Source of the DNA: Collinsella sp.
GTDB lineage: Bacteria > Actinomycetota > Coriobacteriia > Coriobacteriales > Coriobacteriaceae
Reading direction: 5' to 3'
Length of the DNA: 20,320 nucleotides
Assembly: GCA_018378775.1 (NCBI GenBank)
Contig: JAGZWV010000035.1
Location: 1-20,320, forward strand
Position 1 is the stretch's first letter. Every line of letters begins with the position of its first letter. The notes below the pieces were generated by a model, which saw nothing but the letters and a program-made list of their open reading frames with translations, had not been told where the DNA came from and made no database searches. Made by a program: the position numbers and the translations under genes. Shown here piece after piece: positions 7,440 to 13,095 of the stretch.

Positions 7440-7508
7440 TTGACATTGTGTCAAAAATAGTATTGACGAACCGTCAACAATATTCAAGACTGTTAGGCGA
7501 ACGGTCAG
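7440..7508. promoter_or_regulatory. Divergent promoter with palindromic operator array (probable TetR sites)
   Basis: Two perfect 15-bp palindromes share one pattern: TTGACA-TTG-TGTCAA (7440-7454) and TTGACG-AAC-CGTCAA (7463-7477), with centres 23 bp apart. A third, degenerate copy, TAGGCGAACGGTCAG (7494-7508), is centred 31 bp further on. The array lies between the oxidoreductase (minus) and the TetR gene (plus). On the minus strand a TTGAAT-N17-AATACT promoter can be drawn that spans the central palindrome, so occupancy would block it. Assignment to the adjacent TetR protein is inference. Confidence 0.75.
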
Positions 7509-7535
7509 GCAAAAGAGGATGAAAGGCGGCAAAAC

Positions 7536-8198
7536 ATGGGCAACAACACAGCAGATACCTCTGTAGTCGATGCCGTCCCCGCATCCGATAGCGCGGCAAA
7601 GCGCTTGACGGGCGACGAACGCCGTCGCGAGATCCTCGCCGCCGTGCGCACCGTAAGCTCTGAGCTGGGCGTGTCGCATCTATCGGTATCGGCCGTGACC
7701 AAACGAGCCGGCTGCACGCGCTCGCTGTTCTACCACTACTTCGCCGACATGGACGCCGCTGTCACCGCTGTTATGGACGAGGCGATCGACGGTTTCATCT
7801 CCGAGCTCGAGCAGTGGAACGCCGGCCGCACCGTCGGTGATATCGAGGGCGCACTCGACACCGTCGCCCCGCTCTTTAAGCGCCTGGTCGCCAGCGGCCA
7901 CGAGCTGCCGAGTACGCTCACCTCAAGCAGCGGCGCGCTCTACGGCGGCTTTTTGCACAACGTGGTCCAGCGCGTGGCGCAGTATATCTGCGACACCACC
8001 GTGGTGGATTTTGTCGCCCATCACGAGCTGCGCATCGATCATGTCTACGAAACGTTCTACACCCTCATCATGGGTCTTTTGATGTATATCCGCACGCACC
8101 CCGATGTGCCCGACGAAACGGTCAAGGAAATCATCGCCTCGACACTCCACATCGAGGGCTATACCGCCAAGTATCCGGAGCGCAAGCCCCAGAACTGA
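7536..8198 (+). CDS. TetR/AcrR family transcriptional regulator
   Basis: A 220-residue one-component regulator. The N-terminal DNA-binding domain covers about residues 27-75: ERRREILAAVRTVSSELG, then the helix-turn-helix LSVSAVTKRAGCTRSLFYHYFADMD, which has the classic TetR 'xLYxHFxxK'-like recognition helix (SLFYHYF). The remaining 145 residues are helical and variable, as expected for a ligand-binding and dimerisation domain; no ligand can be inferred. The start at 7536 follows AAAGGCGG with about 6 nt spacing. It is divergent from the Fe-S flavoprotein and 63 nt upstream of the membrane protein gene on the same strand. The palindrome array just upstream suggests autoregulation and control of both sides. 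Confidence 0.92.
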   Translation: MGNNTADTSVVDAVPASDSAAKRLTGDERRREILAAVRTVSSELGVSHLSVSAVTKRAGCTRSLFYHYFADMDAAVTAVMDEAIDGFISELEQWNAGRTVGDIEGALDTVAPLFKRLVASGHELPSTLTSSSGALYGGFLHNVVQRVAQYICDTTVVDFVAHHELRIDHVYETFYTLIMGLLMYIRTHPDVPDETVKEIIASTLHIEGYTAKYPERKPQN

Positions 8199-8261
8199 CG
8201 ACATTTGGCCAAACTGCCCGCGATCAGAAGAGGGGCCGCGGGCGTGTGAAAGGAGAGCAGC

Positions 8262-9269
8262 ATGCTGTTCGATGTTTGGGGTAGCGATACCCTTATCCAC
8301 TGGGCCGGCTGGGCCATGGTCTTTATTGGCCTGATCGTGCTCAACGAAGTCGGCCGCCGCACCAAGCTGGGCGCGGCAATCATCTTTGGCGTGGCTCCGC
8401 TGGCCATGACCATCTACTGCGTCGCCATCGCCGTGGGCGTTTCGCAGGGCGCCGAGTGGGCGCTCACCAACCCCACCCATGTGTACCAGAACAGCTGGTT
8501 CCACTACGCCAAGGTATACGCGGCGCTCGCCGGTTGCTGGGGCTTCATTGCCATTAAGTACCAGTGGGGAAAGATCGGCAAGGCGCATTGGTTCCGCGCA
8601 TGGCCGTTTGTGATCGTCGCCATCAACATCATGATCGCCGTCGTATCCGACTTTGAGAGCGCCTATCACTTCTTTGTCCTGGGCGAGTCCACCTGGGTCA
8701 CCTCCGAAGGTGCTACGCAGCTGGCCGGCTGGAACAACGTGTTCAACGGCATCGCCGGTCTCATCAACATCTTCTGCATGACCGGTTGGTGGAGCGTCTA
8801 CGCCTCCGAGGACAAGACCGATATGCTGTGGCCCGACATGACCTGGGTCTACATCATCGCGTATGACATCTGGAACTTCTGCTACACCTACAACTGCCTG
8901 CCCACCCACTCCTGGTTCTGCGGCTTTGCGCTGCTGCTGGCGCCCACCGTCGCCGCCTTTATCTGGAACAAGGGCGGCTGGATTCAGAACCGCGCCTTTA
9001 CGCTGGCTATTTGGTGCATGTTTGCCCAGGTGTTCCCGTACTTCCAGGAGGAGTCCATCTTTGTGACCCACTCCACGCTCGACCCCGGCGCCGCTACCGC
9101 GGTCTCGATCGCCGCTCTGGTCGCAAACGTCGCCGCGATCATCTACATCACCTACCGCGCCAAGAAGCTCGGCCGCAATCCCTACAAGCAGGATGTCTTT
9201 GAGGGCACCAGCGATTGGGAGAAGGCCACCGCTCGTCGCGCCAAGGTGGATTACGCACACGCCGAGTAA
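8262..9269 (+). CDS. Polytopic membrane protein, DUF5692-like
   Basis: A 335-residue integral membrane protein rich in Trp, Tyr and His. I count about nine hydrophobic segments, near residues 13-30, 36-59, 83-100, 113-131, 158-180, 192-212, 218-235, 244-262 and 276-298, followed by a charged cytoplasmic tail (YRAKKLGRNPYKQDVFEG...). It matches my memory of DUF5692 family proteins from Coriobacteriia, but this was not searched. No transport or redox motif is recognisable, although loops contain several His, Cys and Trp residues. The start at 8262 follows AAGGAGA with a 5-nt spacer. It lies 63 nt after tetR and shares the divergent promoter region with the flavoprotein, so it is plausibly its membrane partner. 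A strong terminator follows at 9338-9377. Confidence 0.78.
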   Translation: MLFDVWGSDTLIHWAGWAMVFIGLIVLNEVGRRTKLGAAIIFGVAPLAMTIYCVAIAVGVSQGAEWALTNPTHVYQNSWFHYAKVYAALAGCWGFIAIKYQWGKIGKAHWFRAWPFVIVAINIMIAVVSDFESAYHFFVLGESTWVTSEGATQLAGWNNVFNGIAGLINIFCMTGWWSVYASEDKTDMLWPDMTWVYIIAYDIWNFCYTYNCLPTHSWFCGFALLLAPTVAAFIWNKGGWIQNRAFTLAIWCMFAQVFPYFQEESIFVTHSTLDPGAATAVSIAALVANVAAIIYITYRAKKLGRNPYKQDVFEGTSDWEKATARRAKVDYAHAE

Positions 9270-9337
9270 CGTGTTCGTCGCTGTTGGCGCTTGGGCATAG
9301 GCCCGCCCGCCAGGCTTTTCAATCCAATGTCTCGCAG

Positions 9338-9377
9338 AGCCCCCGGAAAGCGTTTCGCTCGCTTTCCGGGGGCTTTT
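9338..9377 (+). terminator. Intrinsic terminator after the DUF5692-like gene
   Basis: A perfect 15-bp GC-rich stem (9338-9352 with 9360-9374, AGCCCCCGGAAAGCG on the left) has the 7-nt loop TTTCGCT and is followed by TTTT. It ends the tetR-membrane protein transcript about 70 nt after the stop codon. Confidence 0.92.
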
Positions 9378-9506
9378 GCCGTTGCGGCTCTATTCATCTA
9401 TTCAAAAACATGCGCACATATAAAATCGGATTTCAAATCATGCGGCGGCTCTATGGGGTCCCGTTTTTGGGTACAGTGTTGTCCCGATATTGAGCTTGGG
9501 GGATGT

Positions 9507-11009
9507 ATGAATGATGAGACGATGGGCCAAGAGGATGCGGCCCAAGATGCAGAAGCGTGTGCCGAGGCCCTGGAGAGCCTAGACCAGATCGCGCTGGCCG
9601 AGATTGCGTTTGACGATTCGAGCGTTGATGTGCGGGATGAGCCGGAAATCGAGGCGCAGCCCGATGATCAGGACGCAAAAGACGATGGCGCCGCGCCCAC
9701 CGAAGACGAGGCGGGGCACGAGGAATCCGAATGCGAGGCCGACGACCAGCCCGAATCCGACACGAGCGAGGAAACCATCTTGCTCGGCAGCTTGCCGGCC
9801 GAAGATTCGCTGACCCGCGAGCTTCCCGGCCTGGGCTCCGCACCAGCCGTGGACGAGACCATCGCCATGGGCGATATTCCCCTGCCGTCCGTTCCCTCGG
9901 CACGCGAGGCCGAGGTTCGCCATCGCAAAATGTCGCCCAAGCGCCGCAATCTGATGGTTGCCGGCGTCGTAGCCGTCGCGCTCGTCGCCGGCGGTGCAGG
10001 CTATGCTGCCTGGAACGGATATCAGCAAGAGCAGGCTGCCGCTGCCGCCGCCAATGCCCACACGATGATGTCAGTGCAGATTGGCGTGCATGCCGCGGGC
10101 CTCGACTGTTCCACCGGCTCCAAGATTCCCGTACAGGTGAGCGGTCAGGACGCTGATGGCTCCTCCGTGAGCGAAACACTCTATGTTGACGAGCACGGCC
10201 GCGGCATCAAACTGCTGCCCGGCGATTACACGCTCTCCATCGCCGCCTCCCCCATCGCGGCCGACGGCACCGTCTATACCGTCCCGACCACCAAGACGCA
10301 GGTCACCGTTAAGAGCGATGGACAGGATTTAAGTGCCCAGGCCACCTTTAAGCTCAAGGTGCCTTCGGCCGACACGGTAACCGACGACCAGATCGATGCC
10401 GCCGCCAAGTATGCCGAAGAGGGCGGTGCGAGCTCCGCCGCGGCTGCCAAAGTGCTCCAGCAGGCAGCAACCGCGCGGCGCGACGCCGCCGTCAATGCCG
10501 TGAGCGCGCAAAAGGCACAGGCGTCCCGTGATGCTGACGCTCGCCACAAGGCAACCGACCTCTACCAGCTCGATATTCCCGTCGAGTGGTACGGCAAGGT
10601 CGCAACTTGGCAAAACGGAAGCACGCTATGCATCTATCTGGGCGACGACGCCAATACGCCGCTCGTGACGCTCGTCGCGGTGCGCGAGGGCGAGAGCTTT
10701 ACGCCCGATGAAGGCGATACGGTTTTGGGTGCGACCAATCTAGGCAACGGTTATACCGTCTACGCCAGCGGCCCCGTCTATCCGTACGTGGTGCCCCAGA
10801 CCATCAACGGACGCACGCAGAACCCCGTGTCGACCTACCCCATGGACACTGCCATTGAGCTTGTCGAGCTGACGACCGGCAACCGCTATACCTATAGCCA
10901 GATCAAGAACGTGTTGGTCGGCAAAGACGGCAAAGCAGATGGTGCCACTAAGCTCGAAACCGACTACCTCGCGCAGATCCTGCTGCCGAGTATCAAAGCC
11001 CAGGACTAG
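9507..11009 (+). CDS. Single-pass membrane protein with acidic cytoplasmic N-terminal tail, function unknown
   Basis: A 500-residue protein I do not recognise. Residues 1-135 are strongly acidic and low in complexity (DDQDAKDDGAAPTEDEAGHEE...). A basic patch, RHRKMSPKRR (138-147), precedes one transmembrane helix (about 148-169, LMVAGVVAVALVAGGAGYAAW), which predicts a cytoplasmic N-terminus and an exported C-terminal part. Outside, a β-rich region (about 187-340) is followed by an Ala-rich helical segment (about 355-415) and a second β-rich region (about 420-500). The tail contains the pattern ETIxxGx(L/I)P twice (residues 89-97 and 117-125). The start at 9507 is the first good ATG after TTGGGGGATGT; an upstream in-frame extension to 9291 would overlap the terminator and is rejected. 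It is transcribed alone and converges on the next gene. Confidence 0.75.
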   Translation: MNDETMGQEDAAQDAEACAEALESLDQIALAEIAFDDSSVDVRDEPEIEAQPDDQDAKDDGAAPTEDEAGHEESECEADDQPESDTSEETILLGSLPAEDSLTRELPGLGSAPAVDETIAMGDIPLPSVPSAREAEVRHRKMSPKRRNLMVAGVVAVALVAGGAGYAAWNGYQQEQAAAAAANAHTMMSVQIGVHAAGLDCSTGSKIPVQVSGQDADGSSVSETLYVDEHGRGIKLLPGDYTLSIAASPIAADGTVYTVPTTKTQVTVKSDGQDLSAQATFKLKVPSADTVTDDQIDAAAKYAEEGGASSAAAAKVLQQAATARRDAAVNAVSAQKAQASRDADARHKATDLYQLDIPVEWYGKVATWQNGSTLCIYLGDDANTPLVTLVAVREGESFTPDEGDTVLGATNLGNGYTVYASGPVYPYVVPQTINGRTQNPVSTYPMDTAIELVELTTGNRYTYSQIKNVLVGKDGKADGATKLETDYLAQILLPSIKAQD

Positions 11010-11082
11010 CCTGGCGCAGCAAGGTGCTCCCCAACCGTGATGAGGGAGCCAGGAGGTCCTGACCCCACAGGTCCATAGGTGA

Positions 11083-12435
11083 TTAGGCAAGGAGCCACTT
11101 CCATGCGGGCATAACGTGTACCACACCGTGCTCGCATGGAATATCGGTCTGTTCATCCATGGTAACGATTGCCGACTCGCTAAGATCGAAATGGGCCATC
11201 GAGGCATCAAGTGCGGCAATTTCGCGCTCGCGCGTTTTCTCACTTGCCATATCCGCACTCACCTGAATCAGGCTATAAGCCCGCATGAGAAGCGCGTCCC
11301 CAGCCACAAAGTCTACCTCATGGCTTTTGCTCTTCTCTTTGATTAGCAGGCGGCAGACCGAGCCGGTCCTCACCGCGGGAGTCCTTCTTCTTAGCGCATC
11401 GAACACTGCGGTCTCGAGCCTCTGGCCCTGGTCCAATGCCGATGCGGGAGAGAATGCTCCAAACATCGCAGGGTCGACAGCGTAGACCTTAGACGCAGAC
11501 CGCATGTTATTTGCCAGTGAACGCGTGAACTCCGGCACAGAAAATAACAGGTAGGCGTCCTCATAATACTCAAGTAAGTCGCTGAGCGAATTACGACTGA
11601 CGGGTATCTGCCTGCTCTTGAACTCGTTGTACACTTTGTTCACCGACAGCTCTCGTCCCGAAGATGCCATACACCGCGTCAGGAACAGAGATGCCAGGCG
11701 AGGGTTCTTGACGTCGTAACGTTCAACGACGTCCATGGCGACCGTTCGCGAAGCATATTCCTGTAGCAGCTGAATCGCGTCTGCGGGCGTCTGCTCAAGT
11801 GTCGCGATGAATCCCCCTCGTTCAAGATATCCGATCAGATGATGTCGAAGCAGCGCTGCATCGCTTGGGGAAAAGGTCGCATCTGGCTCGAAAACGCTCC
11901 CCGTCTTATATCGAACGTATTCCGAAAAACTCAACGGAAAAAGCTCCCGTATAAGAGAACGACCCCTGAACTCGCTCTTAAGCTCTGAGGACAGCATCTT
12001 AGAAGAAGATCCCGTCACATAGACGGTCGCTTTCTCCGTATCGACTACACGCCGCAGAAACGCACCCCATTCGGGAATTTCCTGGATCTCGTCAAAGAAA
12101 ATGTAAGCGCCCTCGGTTCGAGCAGCAGGATACAGCGCATAGAACGTGTCGAGCACGTCCGCCAGCAGCGATGGCTCATACGGGCGCAAGCGCTCGTCCT
12201 CAAAATTAAAGTAAAGCATCCGGTCAAGCTCGACGCCCCGGCCCTGAAGCCGCTGCATCTCCTGATACAGGCGATACGTCTTTCCACAACGGCGGGCCCC
12301 CACAACCACATTTACGATGTTGTCGCGCTTTGGCTCCTGTGGGTTTCCCAGATCAAGGTCTCGCTCAAAGACCTGCGGAACCCCCTGCTGTTCAAAGTCC
12401 TTTATTTTCTGGGCGATCAAGTCGTTGAATGCCAT
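11083..12435 (-). CDS. AAA family ATPase with C-terminal DUF4143 domain
   Basis: A 450-residue P-loop ATPase of the AAA_14/DUF4143 type. Walker A is GARRCGKT (46-53), Walker B is YIFFDEIQE (111-119) with D115/E116, and a sensor-like VTGSSS occurs at 140-145. The C-terminal half (about 210-450) matches the DUF4143 layout: YLERGGFI, later LETAVFDALRR and HEVDFV, then LIQVSAD. DUF4143 is related to PD-(D/E)xK nucleases. Here the usual 'EVK' strand reads QVS, so the catalytic lysine appears absent, as in many family members. Cellular function of the family is not established. The start at 12435 follows TTGGAG with a 4-nt spacer. It is monocistronic on the minus strand and convergent with the 9507-11009 gene, with 73 bp between stops. 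Its promoter lies inside a long palindrome (12443-12504). Confidence 0.87.
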   Translation of the reverse strand: MAFNDLIAQKIKDFEQQGVPQVFERDLDLGNPQEPKRDNIVNVVVGARRCGKTYRLYQEMQRLQGRGVELDRMLYFNFEDERLRPYEPSLLADVLDTFYALYPAARTEGAYIFFDEIQEIPEWGAFLRRVVDTEKATVYVTGSSSKMLSSELKSEFRGRSLIRELFPLSFSEYVRYKTGSVFEPDATFSPSDAALLRHHLIGYLERGGFIATLEQTPADAIQLLQEYASRTVAMDVVERYDVKNPRLASLFLTRCMASSGRELSVNKVYNEFKSRQIPVSRNSLSDLLEYYEDAYLLFSVPEFTRSLANNMRSASKVYAVDPAMFGAFSPASALDQGQRLETAVFDALRRRTPAVRTGSVCRLLIKEKSKSHEVDFVAGDALLMRAYSLIQVSADMASEKTREREIAALDASMAHFDLSESAIVTMDEQTDIPCEHGVVHVMPAWKWLLA

Positions 12436-12442
12436 GATTCTC

Positions 12443-12504
12443 CAATCTTGCTCTCTAGCTAATCAAAATTATACTGATTCTTGATTAATTAGAGAGCAAG
12501 ATTG
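12443..12504. promoter_or_regulatory. Promoter-embedding palindrome upstream of the DUF4143 ATPase
   Basis: Two 24-bp arms (12443-12466 and 12481-12504) are inverted repeats with 22 of 24 positions matching, around a 14-nt centre. The right arm begins TTGATTAATTAGAGAG. On the minus strand the centre contains a TATAAT box (ATTATA at 12468-12473 on the plus strand), placed to start transcription about 25 nt before the ATPase ATG. On the plus strand the same centre gives TATACT (12470-12475) with TTGCTC 16 nt upstream. An operator that blocks both promoters, or an autoregulatory site, is a reasonable reading. Confidence 0.6.
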
Positions 12505-12599
12505 TGTGTAGCTTGATTAACACTTAAGCAAGTTTTATCACCGTTATTGCTCCGAAGGATATCGAGTGGCTAAGAGGACAACCGAGCTCGAATGCGACT

Positions 12600-12644
12600 C
12601 CCCGAGCAGCCAATTTGGCAGTCAATTTGGGACGGGGCTTTTTT
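12600..12644 (+). terminator. Plus-strand terminator-like hairpin
   Basis: CCCCG (12600-12604) pairs with CGGGG (12633-12637), followed by CTTTTTT (12638-12644). The loop contains a tandem near-repeat (CCAATTTGGCAG, TCAATTTGGGA). No recognised plus-strand gene precedes it, but a plus-strand promoter-like sequence lies at 12448-12475. The GC stem is short, so the call is moderate. Confidence 0.5.
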
Positions 12645-12678
12645 GACTACCCTCCCCCTGCAGAAAAATCCCTAACGC

Positions 12679-12745
12679 AGTTGCGGTGAAATGGGGATTG
12701 TTTTTGCTGGTCAAACCGCAAAACAATCCCTATTTCACCGCAACT
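12679..12745. repeat. Long hairpin repeat element
   Basis: Nearly perfect 28-bp inverted arms (12679-12707 and 12718-12745), with one mismatch and one extra T on the left, enclose a 10-nt centre. The left arm begins AGTTGCGGTGAAATGGGGAT. Neither side has a terminator-like T-tract outside the stem. It looks like a REP- or MITE-like intergenic repeat. With the hairpin at 12600-12644 it accounts for most of the gene-free stretch 12505-12769. Confidence 0.7.
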
Positions 12746-12769
12746 TATTGGTGGCCTTTTGGGTGGCAC

Positions 12770-12964
12770 TCAGCGCCACGGATCGGCTTCGAACATCGGC
12801 TCGCGCTCGGGGCGTCGGTCGCTGTAGGGATCGTAGCCGTCATCGTCCTCGTTCTCGGCACGGATGTAGGGGTCGCGCGGCTTGGGTGCCGGTTTCGGCG
12901 CGGGCTTTGGTGCGGCGGACGCTATCTCAGCCGCCGGTGCGTTCGTCTTGTTCTCGTCTTTCAT
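12770..12964 (-). CDS. Small Pro/Lys-rich acidic hypothetical protein
   Basis: A 64-residue protein, probably largely disordered. It contains a PKPAPKPAPKP tract (about residues 19-29), followed by an acidic stretch (RAENEDDDGYDPYSD) and the C-terminus PMFEADPWR. The ATG at 12964 is chosen because AAGGAG lies 8 nt upstream; the in-frame ATG at 12970 would be only 2 nt from it. It follows clpB on the same strand, but a terminator (13015-13051) stands between them, so it needs read-through or its own promoter, which I could not identify. No function is recognised. A good ribosome-binding site and non-random composition support a real gene. Confidence 0.6.
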   Translation of the reverse strand: MKDENKTNAPAAEIASAAPKPAPKPAPKPRDPYIRAENEDDDGYDPYSDRRPEREPMFEADPWR

Positions 12965-13014
12965 CTGCATAGCTCCTTGCATCGCATCCGCTCAACATCA
13001 TCGATTGTCGCACG

Positions 13015-13051
13015 AAAAAGGGCGGCGGACCCGATTGGATCCACCGCCCTT
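13015..13051 (-). terminator. Intrinsic terminator after clpB
   Basis: On the minus strand AAGGGCGGTGGATCC pairs with GGGTCCGCCGCCCTT, with small mismatches, and is followed by TTT in a TTTTTCGTG context. It begins about 45 nt past the clpB stop codon and separates clpB from the small downstream gene. Confidence 0.85.
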
Positions 13052-13095
13052 GGCGTTCAGAGACGACTGGCAGATTTTAAGGCATTGCCCAAAAT

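Noticed and set aside
7923..9260. A 445-codon minus-strand frame over the DUF5692-like gene
   Set aside because: The sense gene has a ribosome-binding site, membrane topology and a terminator. The antisense product is His/Gly/Asp-rich with no domain.
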